Shown here: piece by piece, positions 1-5,656 of the stretch
Layout of the letters: each line of letters opens with the position of its first letter
Numbering within the stretch: position 1 is the first letter of the stretch
From: Alkalinema sp. CAN_BIN05
GTDB lineage: Bacteria; Cyanobacteriota; Cyanobacteriia; Leptolyngbyales; Leptolyngbyaceae
Assembly: GCA_026786325.1 (NCBI GenBank)
Contig: JAJAYH010000448.1
Span: forward strand, 1-6,330
Reading direction: 5' to 3'
Length of the DNA stretch: 6,330 nt
Notes under the pieces: generated by a model
Seen by the model: the letters and a program-made list of their open reading frames with translations, nothing else
Database searches by the model: none
Told to the model about the DNA's origin: nothing
Translations under genes and position numbers: made by a program

Positions 1-724
1 CAGTTATCCATTGATTACTCACCTTACTTTCAAACAACCAGCGTTCAATGGCAGACCAGCTTTGATTATTGAGCCGATCGCGCAACTCACTTTCCGCCGC
101 ATTCAATACTTCACGTCCACGGGAAACTGGAATATTGGGTTGGACTCGGACCACAAATGAACTACGACTAAAATCTTCAGCCATTAAACTCGGATATAGA
201 TTCAGCCAGCCTTGCAGTAGGAAATAAAACTGAAACCAACAGGCAATCAGCAAATGACTCAGAAAAAATATCACCATGCCTTGACGATCTTTAAGGGCTG
301 GAATGGTGAATTCAGGCGTTTTATCTTTGCTACTTTTAATGAACTTGGGCGCAAGAGCGATCATGGCGGCGATCGGGGCAACAGAGATAAATGCGGGCGG
401 GGCAACGCCCAAGAGATCTCCAAATCCACCCCAGCTTCCGAATACGGCTAGGACAATTAAACTAGCAATAATCCATGGACCAAGAAAAACCTTGGTAAAA
501 ATAGCATTAAAGGTCAGCGCACTTTGAACATCTTTTCCATAGACAAACCACCACACCGCCACAATCAAGAAAAACCAACCGAAGGACGACACAACTCCCT
601 GGACCGCCGGGGACATAAATGCGGCCATCACAACACTAAAAAAACTTAGCAGCATGAAGGTCTGCCAACTGGCTAGGTCTTTAGGGGTGAGGAACGATCG
701 GAGTGAATCAAACAGGTCTTTCAT
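1..724 (-). CDS. fraD: Septal junction protein FraD, N-terminal 241 residues (partial)
   Basis: FraD is an inner-membrane protein of septal junctions in filamentous cyanobacteria, needed for filament integrity and cell-to-cell molecular exchange. The frame opens at ATG 722-724 (MKDLFDSLRSFLTPKD) and stays open to the window edge, so the C-terminus is missing; from memory, Anabaena FraD is about 340 residues. Five hydrophobic segments are visible, at about residues 22-38, 43-61, 80-97, 110-128 and 149-170. A polar segment follows (about 171-241) with a heptad-like, charged helix around 201-235. Five transmembrane helices followed by a periplasmic coiled-coil region is the known FraD layout (DUF5357-type). 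The gene lies downstream of fraC on the same strand, as in the fraC-fraD-fraE operon. No strong Shine-Dalgarno is seen. The assignment rests on topology, remembered family sequence and the fraC neighbour. Confidence 0.8.
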   Translation of the reverse strand, partial: MKDLFDSLRSFLTPKDLASWQTFMLLSFFSVVMAAFMSPAVQGVVSSFGWFFLIVAVWWFVYGKDVQSALTFNAIFTKVFLGPWIIASLIVLAVFGSWGGFGDLLGVAPPAFISVAPIAAMIALAPKFIKSSKDKTPEFTIPALKDRQGMVIFFLSHLLIACWFQFYFLLQGWLNLYPSLMAEDFSRSSFVVRVQPNIPVSRGREVLNAAESELRDRLNNQSWSAIERWLFESKVSNQWIT

Positions 725-789
725 TGAACTTTAAGAAATAGGGCGGAAAGTTTAGAATGTGTTTGAAAAATCAAGAGTTGTGCGGGTTG

Positions 790-880
790 AGACCCGATCC
801 CCCTAAATCCCCCTTAGTAAGGGGGACTATGAATTGAATTCTAATTCCCCCTTACTAAGGGGGCTAGGGGGATCGGGTCT
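790..880. repeat. Nested palindromic repeat (MITE-like) between fraC and fraD
   Basis: The outer arms are a perfect 16-bp inverted repeat (790-805, AGACCCGATCCCCCTA, against 865-880). Inside them sit two 17-mers, CCCCCTTAGTAAGGGGG at 809-825 and its exact reverse complement at 847-863, and each 17-mer is itself a palindrome around one central base. The whole unit can fold as one long hairpin or as two short ones. C-rich and G-rich palindromes of this kind are, from general knowledge, abundant dispersed repeats in cyanobacterial genomes. A TTGA tetramer flanks each side (787-790 and 882-885), which might be a target duplication, but it is short and overlaps the arm by one base. No coding potential is seen. 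Confidence 0.85.
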
Positions 881-902
881 TTTGATAGCAACTAAAGGAA
901 CC

Positions 903-1463
903 TCAGACGATCGGATTCATTTGATCGACTAGAACTCGGATGATCAAAATGACCGTGATAGCGACAAAGCTAAAAGCATTCGCCCAAAGAACGGCCATAG
1001 GACGATTAGGTTCACTGTTGCGGCTGAGTTCAAGCTGTTTTTTGCGGCCCTGAAACTTACGAGGACCGTTGGATTCTTGGGTAACGGGGAGTGTGGTTTT
1101 TTCAAGGAGTAATTCCAAAAATTCGATGCCTTGCAGCTTGAGTAAAAAGGTTAAAACAAAGGCTGTGAACCCAATTAAAAATACGGCGGGTGGCACCGAT
1201 CGGACCCCAAAAAAGACATATTCCACTAAGATCTGACGGGCTGCACTGGGCAACCAAGGCTCGACTACAAAGAACAGCATCCAACCCACGACAGTCGAGA
1301 GTAGGTTGACCGTGGCCGCATACTGCATACTCAGTTTTCGTCCAAGATTAATCCGCTCATTAAGAACTGCGGCTTCGATGGCGATCGCCATGAACAAAAA
1401 CAAAAGCTGAAAGGCGATCGCCCGGAAAGGCAAGACATCGGTGTAGTTAATGATGGGTGGCAT
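903..1463 (-). CDS. fraC: Filament integrity protein FraC
   Basis: FraC is a small integral membrane protein that acts with FraD at the septa of filamentous cyanobacteria and is needed for filament integrity and intercellular transfer. The frame is open up to position 1529, but the only possible start there is TTG. ATG at 1461-1463 gives MPPIINYTDVLPFRAIAFQ and 186 residues, close to the roughly 180 residues remembered for Anabaena FraC, so that start is chosen. Hydrophobic segments lie at about residues 11-34, 49-72, 91-110 and 158-180, with a basic cytoplasmic-looking loop (about 125-155) before the last. The motifs LPFRAIAFQLLFL, MQYAATVNLLSTVVGW and LQGIEFLELLLE fit the family. fraD follows 178 bp downstream on the same strand. 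The divergent neighbour is the corrinoid adenosyltransferase gene. Confidence 0.85.
   Translation of the reverse strand: MPPIINYTDVLPFRAIAFQLLFLFMAIAIEAAVLNERINLGRKLSMQYAATVNLLSTVVGWMLFFVVEPWLPSAARQILVEYVFFGVRSVPPAVFLIGFTAFVLTFLLKLQGIEFLELLLEKTTLPVTQESNGPRKFQGRKKQLELSRNSEPNRPMAVLWANAFSFVAITVILIIRVLVDQMNPIV
1381..1388. repeat. HIP1 octamer (GCGATCGC)
   Basis: Highly iterated palindrome of cyanobacterial genomes, inside fraC. Further copies are at 1414-1421 (also fraC), 2522-2529 (adenosyltransferase gene) and 5145-5152 (DUF2752 gene). Four copies in 6.3 kb is far above chance and supports a cyanobacterial source. HIP1 has no confirmed function at single sites. Confidence 0.95.
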
Positions 1464-1525
1464 TACTAAGACTTGGAAAGAGGGCTTTGAGAGAGGGCGG
1501 TAAGTGTTGCACGAAGATTCAGCTT

Positions 1526-1568
1526 CCAAATTTTACGCGCCGTTCTGGTGTTTGGAACGAAAATTTGG
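1526..1568. promoter_or_regulatory. Bulged inverted repeat in the fraC / adenosyltransferase divergent intergenic region
   Basis: CCAAATTTT (1526-1534) and AAAATTTGG (1560-1568) are a perfect 9-bp inverted repeat. Inside it, CGTTC (1541-1545) pairs with GAACG (1555-1559), which abuts the outer right arm. The result is a 14-bp stem with a six-base one-sided bulge (1535-1540) and a nine-base loop. It lies 63 bp upstream of the fraC ATG and 71 bp upstream of the adenosyltransferase ATG. It could be an operator or an RNA fold in the fraC leader. Function is not shown by the sequence. Confidence 0.4.
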
Positions 1569-1581
1569 ATAGGATTTCAGG

Positions 1582-1606
1582 AGTTCTCCTATAGTTCTTC
1601 TATAAT
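1582..1606 (+). promoter_or_regulatory. Putative promoter of the adenosyltransferase gene with an 11-bp tandem repeat
   Basis: A perfect -10 hexamer TATAAT lies at 1601-1606, 33 bp before the ATG at 1640. No good -35 box sits 17 bp upstream, where CAGGAG is found. The -10 lies in the second of two direct repeats, AGTTCTCCTATA (1582-1593) and AGTTCTTCTATA (1593-1604). They match at 11 of 12 positions, are spaced exactly 11 bp apart, and the first copy also gives a -10-like TATAGT (1590-1595). Two short dyads overlap: AGGAG-TT-CTCCT (1579-1590) and TATAG-N5-CTATA (1590-1604). A weak -35 together with helical-turn repeats would fit an activator-dependent promoter, but that is inference. Confidence 0.45.
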
Positions 1607-1639
1607 GATGCGGTGATGTAGGGTCAGGACACTAGATAT

Positions 1640-2773
1640 ATGGCTCGTGCAGGAATTGGCATTCGGACGGCGCAGGATTCGTCAGAACGATTAGCGGGGC
1701 AAATTCATGTCTATGATGGGCTGGGTAAGGGCAAGTCTCAAGCCGCTCTGGGCGTGGTGTTGCGGTCTATTGGTCTGGGAATACAGTCGTCGTCCCAGAC
1801 GCGAGTGCTGCTGCTGCGGTTTCTCAAGGGTCCCGATCGGATGTATGACGAGGATGCTGCGATCGAAGCGTTGCAGCGAGGGTTTCCGCATTTAATTGAT
1901 CAAGTACGTACAGGCCGATCGGAGTTTTTTGGGGCGGATCAGGTTACTAAGTTCGATCGGCTTGAGGCGTTGCGCGGTTGGGATGTGGCAAGGGGTGCAA
2001 TAGCGTCGGGCTTATATTCGGTGGTGGTGATGGATGAATTGAATCCGGTGCTGGATTTGGGGCTGTTGGCGATCGATGAAGTGGCTAGCGTGCTGAAGCG
2101 TAAACCCGGACCCATGGAAATTATTGCCACTGGACGCGGCGCACCCCAAGGTTTGATTGATATTGCAGATTTGCATTCCGAAATGAGGCCGCACTACCAC
2201 GATGTGACGCTTGAAGCAGGTACAGGCGGCATCGAAATTTATACAGGTGAGGGCAAGGGAAAATCGACCAGTGCGTTGGGGAAGGGCTTGCAGGCGATCG
2301 GAAAAGGAATCAGCCAAGACAAATCCCATCGCGTGTTAATTGTGCAGTGGCTGAAGGGTGGCAATGGTTACACAGAAGATGGGGCCATTCAAGCCCTGCG
2401 CCAGAGTTATCCTGATTTGGTAGATCATCAACGGTGCGGGCGGGATGCGATTGTTTGGCGTGGGCAGCAGCAGGATATTGACTATGTGGAAGCAGAACGG
2501 GGGTGGGAGATTGCCAAAAGTGCGATCGCATCCGGTCTTTATAAAACCATCATTCTCGATGAACTTAATCCGACGTTGGATTTAGAACTTCTTCCCGAGG
2601 AACCTGTTGTTCAAGCGATTCTCCGCAAACCTAAAGATACGGAAATCATTATCACGGGCCGCTGTAAAAATCAGCCTGCTTACTTCAATTTAGCTAATGT
2701 GCATTCAGAAATGATTTGCCATAAACATTATGCCGCCCGTGGTGTTGATCTTAAACGTGGCGTAGATTTCTAA
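1640..2773 (+). CDS. Tandem-domain CobO/BtuR-type corrinoid adenosyltransferase (P-loop NTPase)
   Basis: The CobO/CobA/BtuR family transfers the adenosyl group of ATP to the cobalt of reduced corrinoids, making adenosylcobalamin precursors in the cytosol. Two copies of the domain are fused. In copy 1 (about residues 20-190) the P-loop is GLGKGKS (27-33), the acidic motif is MDELN (131-135), and TGRGAP (164-169) precedes ADLHSEMRP. In copy 2 (about 197-377) the P-loop is GEGKGKST (203-210), the acidic motif is LDELN (306-310), and TGRCKNQP (339-346) precedes NVHSEM; the copy ends in the family-type tail RGVDLKRGVDF. Both copies share RGW-x-A-x-AIASGLY before the acidic motif. A single-domain enzyme is about 200 residues, so 377 fits two copies and could give an intramolecular version of the family's usual dimer. 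Copy 2 has lost the RGAP motif. ATG 1640 has only a weak upstream CAGGA. Some proteins of this type are annotated only as P-loop NTPases. Confidence 0.8.
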   Translation: MARAGIGIRTAQDSSERLAGQIHVYDGLGKGKSQAALGVVLRSIGLGIQSSSQTRVLLLRFLKGPDRMYDEDAAIEALQRGFPHLIDQVRTGRSEFFGADQVTKFDRLEALRGWDVARGAIASGLYSVVVMDELNPVLDLGLLAIDEVASVLKRKPGPMEIIATGRGAPQGLIDIADLHSEMRPHYHDVTLEAGTGGIEIYTGEGKGKSTSALGKGLQAIGKGISQDKSHRVLIVQWLKGGNGYTEDGAIQALRQSYPDLVDHQRCGRDAIVWRGQQQDIDYVEAERGWEIAKSAIASGLYKTIILDELNPTLDLELLPEEPVVQAILRKPKDTEIIITGRCKNQPAYFNLANVHSEMICHKHYAARGVDLKRGVDF

Positions 2774-3087
2774 TTGAATTAATTGGTGTTTTATCAATAG
2801 TTCGGACAGTTTTAAGCTCTGATGACCCCGTGATTTGCAACAAAGAACAACAGTCTGAACCCCAATGAATTTAAATCCTAGCTCACAGCCCTATGAAATC
2901 ATCCTCTCAGCCAAATTTGGGCGATCGACCAAAATACTCAAGAAAACCTACAAAATCGATCGAGAAACTCAAATTTCATCAAAGCAATAATATCGATCGT
3001 CGGTTTAACCCCCAAATGTCTAGTGTGAAAAATCTTGAACTTGCAAACCAAGGTAAACTTGGAATTAATATTTCTTAGAGTTTTTCT
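2774..3087. other. Gene-poor intergenic stretch
   Basis: This 314-base, AT-rich gap follows the adenosyltransferase stop. The only open frame of note is 2893-3078 on the plus strand (61 codons, MKSSSQPNLGDRPKYSRK), a basic, low-complexity product with no Shine-Dalgarno and no family I recognise. It ends 9 bases before the next start and could be a remnant or chance. No clear terminator hairpin with a T-run, no tRNA and no repeat array was seen. Three CGATCG cores are present (near 2923, 2956 and 2993). Confidence 0.5.
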
Positions 3088-3693
3088 ATGTCTTACCGTG
3101 AATTCACTTGGTCAAGCGTTAAGGAAAAATTTGATTTAACAGCGATCGAAGGTGGCCGTTTTTTGCCGACCATTGCACCCATTGAACCGAGTGCATGGCT
3201 GCAAGAAGCTCTACGCCGTGGAATTCCATGGGCAATGGCCGTTGGCGGTGAGAAGGCGCGGTCGGAAGCAATCATTGCACCTATTTTATTAGAAGTTCGC
3301 GAAATCTTAAACTCGGAAGTTAGTGTTTTTTCAGGTGAAGAATTCAATGTTGAAGCCGAAACTGGATTGAATGGATATTGTGATTTTTTAGTGAGTCGTT
3401 CAAGAGAACAAATAGCAGTTGAAGCACCCGTATTGATTATCATTGAAGCGAAAAAAGCTGATATTAAATTAGGACTTGGACAGTGTGCAGCGGAGATGAT
3501 TGCAGCACAAAAATTCAACGATCGTAAAGGTCGATCGATTGAAACAATCTATGGAAGTGTGACAACAGGCACCGCATGGCGATTTATGAAACTTGAAAAA
3601 TCAACCATTACCGTTGACCTGAATGATTACCCACTTCCATCCGCCGCCGATATTCTAGGCATATTAGTTTGGATGTCTCAGGGACCAACTTGA
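3088..3693 (+). CDS. PD-(D/E)XK nuclease-like protein of unknown role
   Basis: 201 residues, soluble, with no signal peptide or membrane segment. A restriction-nuclease-like pattern can be read in order: a helix with E60 (KARSEAIIAPILLEV), then GYCDFLV with D99, then the strand VLIIIEAKKAD with E120-A-K122, then a helix GQCAAEMIAA with Q132 and E136. D, then ExK, then QxxxE on a following helix is the usual core arrangement of the PD-(D/E)XK superfamily. The N-terminal MSYREFTW and the overall length fit a group of cyanobacterial hypothetical proteins that I recognise only by type. No methyltransferase or specificity gene lies next to it, so it is not an evident restriction system. ATG 3088 follows TTTTTCT and lacks a Shine-Dalgarno, but the sequence after it is family-like. 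The biochemical role is unknown. Confidence 0.7.
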   Translation: MSYREFTWSSVKEKFDLTAIEGGRFLPTIAPIEPSAWLQEALRRGIPWAMAVGGEKARSEAIIAPILLEVREILNSEVSVFSGEEFNVEAETGLNGYCDFLVSRSREQIAVEAPVLIIIEAKKADIKLGLGQCAAEMIAAQKFNDRKGRSIETIYGSVTTGTAWRFMKLEKSTITVDLNDYPLPSAADILGILVWMSQGPT

Positions 3694-3699
3694 AGAAAT

Positions 3700-4055
3700 T
3701 TAGTCAACCTCGACACTAATTGTAAAAGGCTCTCCGGATGGCACCACTTCCAGCACATAATTACCATCCTTCGGCAACCGATCGGGCCAGCCACCATTTG
3801 CCGTAGAAACTCCGATCATTTGAAGGCTGACTATCTAAAATCGCAGTTGATTCTGGTGAATGACACCCATTGCTCCACAAACATCGGTGTTATACCAATC
3901 ACCATTTAAACTATAAATTTTAATTGTTATTTTTCATTGACTGAGCATAGGATTTTGCCATTTGGAACATCACGGACATTTGACGGAGGATCAAAGACGA
4001 TCGCCGCGCCTGTGCCAGAAATCACGCTATTAGTTGAAGATGATTTTCCAGAGCA
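3700..4055 (-). pseudogene. Decayed bacterial SH3-domain protein remnant
   Basis: Three pieces of one protein type can be read on the minus strand. The first (about 4052 to 3930) ends VFDPPSNVRDVPNGKILCSV, a typical start of a bacterial SH3 (SH3b) domain, and stops at TAA 3927-3929. A one-base shift at a five-T run (3930-3934) brings in the second piece (3933 to 3838), ITIKIYSLNGDWYNTDVCG and then MGVIHQNQ, which is the rest of the same SH3 fold. A TAG at 3835-3837 follows. The third piece, in the same frame, runs to TAA 3700-3702 with GVSTANGGWPDRLPKDGNYV and then FTISVEVD, like the C-terminal beta domain often found in such secreted cyanobacterial proteins. The segment between pieces two and three is too short, suggesting a deletion. 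No start or signal peptide is recoverable. The parent was probably an envelope or secreted protein. Confidence 0.7.
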
Positions 4056-4192
4056 GACTTTGGTGTTGCTGGAAAAAGGTATGAAATCCATGAATCTACA
4101 ACGATTTTTCGGTGAATACAGAAATACCTTCATCCCGCAAATCAGCAATGCCGGATATTTGCTAAGTGCTAACATTAAACTGCTGAGCTGTA

Positions 4193-4197
4193 GAGGA
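4193..4197 (+). promoter_or_regulatory. Shine-Dalgarno for the Uma2 gene
   Basis: GAGGA lies 7 bases upstream of ATG 4205. This favours ATG 4205 over the in-frame TTG at 4202. Confidence 0.6.
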
Positions 4198-4204
4198 TTT
4201 ATTG

Positions 4205-4864
4205 ATGGCCACAACGCTTGCTCCAGAACCAAAAGCTATCCCGATCGGCGGCGAACAGCGTGTAACTCTGCGCGGCATTACCTGGCAGGGCTATCAGGAC
4301 ATTTTGCGGGCATTACCTAATAATCGATCGTCGCGTTTAACCTTTGACAATGGAGTATTGGAGATTACGGTGCCTTTACAAGTACATGAATTTAGTGGAC
4401 GGTTAATAGAACTATTCATCCGTATTTTAGTAGTGGAGTTGGGTTTAAAGTTGAAGACTATGGGATCAACTACACTGAATCGTGAGGATCTCAATCGTGG
4501 TGCTGAACCCGACAATGCTTATTACATTCAAAGCTATCCCAAGGTGATTGGGAAAATCATAGATCTTGCTCAAGATCCGCCGCCAGATTTGATTGTAGAA
4601 GTAGATATTACTAATAGTGATATTGATAAAAACCGTCTTTATGCCAGTATGGGCACTCCCGAGTTTTGGCGATTTGATGGAGATATATGGCAAATTCTTG
4701 CGTTGCGCGATTCTGGTTATGTAGAAGTATCCCATAGCCCAACCTTTAACTGGATCGATAAAGAGGATTTATATAGATTTCTTGAACAAGCTCGAATTGA
4801 TGAAGTCGAGGCTGAAATTGAGTTTCGGGCTTGGGTTCGTGTGAAACGATCGGACCTAAATTAA
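4205..4864 (+). CDS. Uma2 family (DUF820) PD-(D/E)XK endonuclease-like protein
   Basis: 219 residues. Uma2/DUF820 proteins are very numerous in cyanobacteria and share the restriction-endonuclease fold; their cellular role is not established. The family order is visible: N-terminal TWQGYQDIL, a strand pair LTFDNGVLEITVP, the helix HEFSGRLIELFIRIL, then GAEPDNAYYI with D103, then PPDLIVEVDIT with E132, then DKNRLYASMGTPEFWRFD (K142, Y146, W155). The Lys of a classical ExK is absent (E132-V-D134), as is common in this family. The C-terminus continues through a helix to residue 219, so the gene appears intact. It begins about 150 bp beyond the recognisable part of the SH3 remnant and converges on the DUF2752 gene 72 bp downstream. 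Such genes often occur as mobile orphans; no partner gene is seen. Confidence 0.88.
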   Translation: MATTLAPEPKAIPIGGEQRVTLRGITWQGYQDILRALPNNRSSRLTFDNGVLEITVPLQVHEFSGRLIELFIRILVVELGLKLKTMGSTTLNREDLNRGAEPDNAYYIQSYPKVIGKIIDLAQDPPPDLIVEVDITNSDIDKNRLYASMGTPEFWRFDGDIWQILALRDSGYVEVSHSPTFNWIDKEDLYRFLEQARIDEVEAEIEFRAWVRVKRSDLN

Positions 4865-4936
4865 TCAAATATCAACCCAGATTGTCCTTGAGTTAATCAA
4901 AGGAACAAATAACGAGAAAGTATCCTCAGTTTGGAT

Positions 4937-5416
4937 TCAGTTCAGGGTAGACCACTGCCCAACGATCGAATCTCGTATCCACAGGTGTAGGCTTCCACCG
5001 TTGTACAGAATGATCAAACGGGTGAAATGGTATCCCAAAATCAATAAAAAACTGAATACCCAAACACGTTGTCGTTTTATCCAAGTCAAATAAAATCCTT
5101 GGAAGCGTTGACCAGTTAGTAGTTCAACACTCCAATAGACAGTAGCGATCGCAAATCCTAAAAATAGGAATGGTCCAAATAAATGAAAATTTAGAGCAGA
5201 GGTCAAATCACCTCTAGCGGTCGCATAGAACGATCGGGTCAAGCCCCAGCCCATGCAGGGAATGCCAATCCACTTCACCAAGGGACATCCCCACAATGAT
5301 AGATGAATCCCCCAGCTATTCATCCAGCTAATCCCTAGAGGCATAGAAACTAAACCTAGGTATAGGAACCGTTCACGCTTTGATTCTCTGGATAGGTTGT
5401 GGGGCGACGGTTGCAT
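4937..5416 (-). CDS. DUF2752 family membrane protein
   Basis: 159 residues with an N-terminal basic stretch and hydrophobic segments at about 17-35, 78-100 and 118-137. The family hallmark is present as CPLVKWIGIPCMGWGLTRSF (C44, C54, G56, T60, R61), followed by ARGDLTSALNFHLFGPFLF. Many bacterial members have CPGCGxTR here; this one has tryptophan (W57) at the second Cys position, a variant I associate with cyanobacterial members. The function of DUF2752 is unknown. It is the last gene of a three-gene membrane-protein row, 29 bp after the 65-codon gene. ATG 5416 has no clear Shine-Dalgarno. The gene converges with the Uma2 gene, and no strong terminator is visible in the 72 bp between them. 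Confidence 0.8.
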   Translation of the reverse strand: MQPSPHNLSRESKRERFLYLGLVSMPLGISWMNSWGIHLSLWGCPLVKWIGIPCMGWGLTRSFYATARGDLTSALNFHLFGPFLFLGFAIATVYWSVELLTGQRFQGFYLTWIKRQRVWVFSFLLILGYHFTRLIILYNGGSLHLWIRDSIVGQWSTLN

Positions 5417-5445
5417 GGGATAGGACTAGATAGAGATTTTCGGCG

Positions 5446-5643
5446 TTAGTTAAAGGGCGATCGAGTTTGTGATACCCCAAAGCAACTCAAGTAAATGGCG
5501 GTGCCGATGAGTTGCTGGAGGACAACGATCTGGATGACATTGGATATCCAATTGCCTTCCATGCTTCCATAGATTGCCATGGAACCGCCCGCTGCTAGGG
5601 TTATCAAAGCTAGGAATAGAGTTTTTCGGTACTTAAGTTTCAT
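5446..5643 (-). CDS. Small two-helix membrane protein, unknown function
   Basis: 65 residues from ATG 5641-5643 (MKLKYRKTLFLALITL). An in-frame TTG two codons upstream is less likely, because AGG (5650-5652) sits 6 bases before the ATG. The basic N-terminus is followed by hydrophobic helices at about residues 8-28 and 35-56, with a short loop YGSMEGNW between them, so both ends are predicted cytoplasmic. I do not recognise a family. Its place, 13 bp after the DUF5684-like gene and 29 bp before the DUF2752 gene on the same strand, is the main argument that it is real and co-transcribed. Confidence 0.6.
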   Translation of the reverse strand: MKLKYRKTLFLALITLAAGGSMAIYGSMEGNWISNVIQIVVLQQLIGTAIYLSCFGVSQTRSPFN

Positions 5644-5656
5644 GGACAACCTGGTC

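Noticed and set aside
254..527. Two overlapping plus-strand open frames of 65 and 74 codons
   Set aside because: They are antisense to fraD, whose minus-strand frame is open across the whole region with clear transmembrane helices.
790..880. CRISPR array or IS element
   Set aside because: The copies are inverted, not direct and regularly spaced, and no transposase frame is present.
903..1529. The 208-codon version of fraC
   Set aside because: Its first codon is TTG with no ribosome site, and the extra 22 residues are not family-like; ATG 1463 gives the expected length.
2012..2329. Minus-strand 105-codon frame (and other frames within 1691-2531)
   Set aside because: Shadows of the adenosyltransferase gene, whose plus frame carries two full sets of family motifs.
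2893..3078. 61-codon plus-strand frame
   Set aside because: Basic, low-complexity product with no ribosome site and no recognisable family; kept only as a note on the intergenic stretch.
3093..3518. 141-codon minus-strand frame
   Set aside because: Antisense to the PD-(D/E)XK-like gene, whose frame has ordered motifs.
3927..4232. 101-codon minus-strand frame as an intact gene
   Set aside because: It stops in the middle of the SH3 domain, which continues in another frame, and its first residues overlap the Uma2 gene.
3937..4320. 127-codon plus-strand frame
   Set aside because: It is antisense to the clear SH3 remnant and overlaps the Uma2 start in another frame.
4874..4906. Possible terminator between the converging Uma2 and DUF2752 genes
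   Set aside because: The stem around GTCCTTGA-GTTAA-TCAAAGGAAC needs two bulges and has no T-run on either strand.
1381..5152. HIP1 octamers as a novel repeat
   Set aside because: HIP1 is a known, widespread cyanobacterial palindrome.
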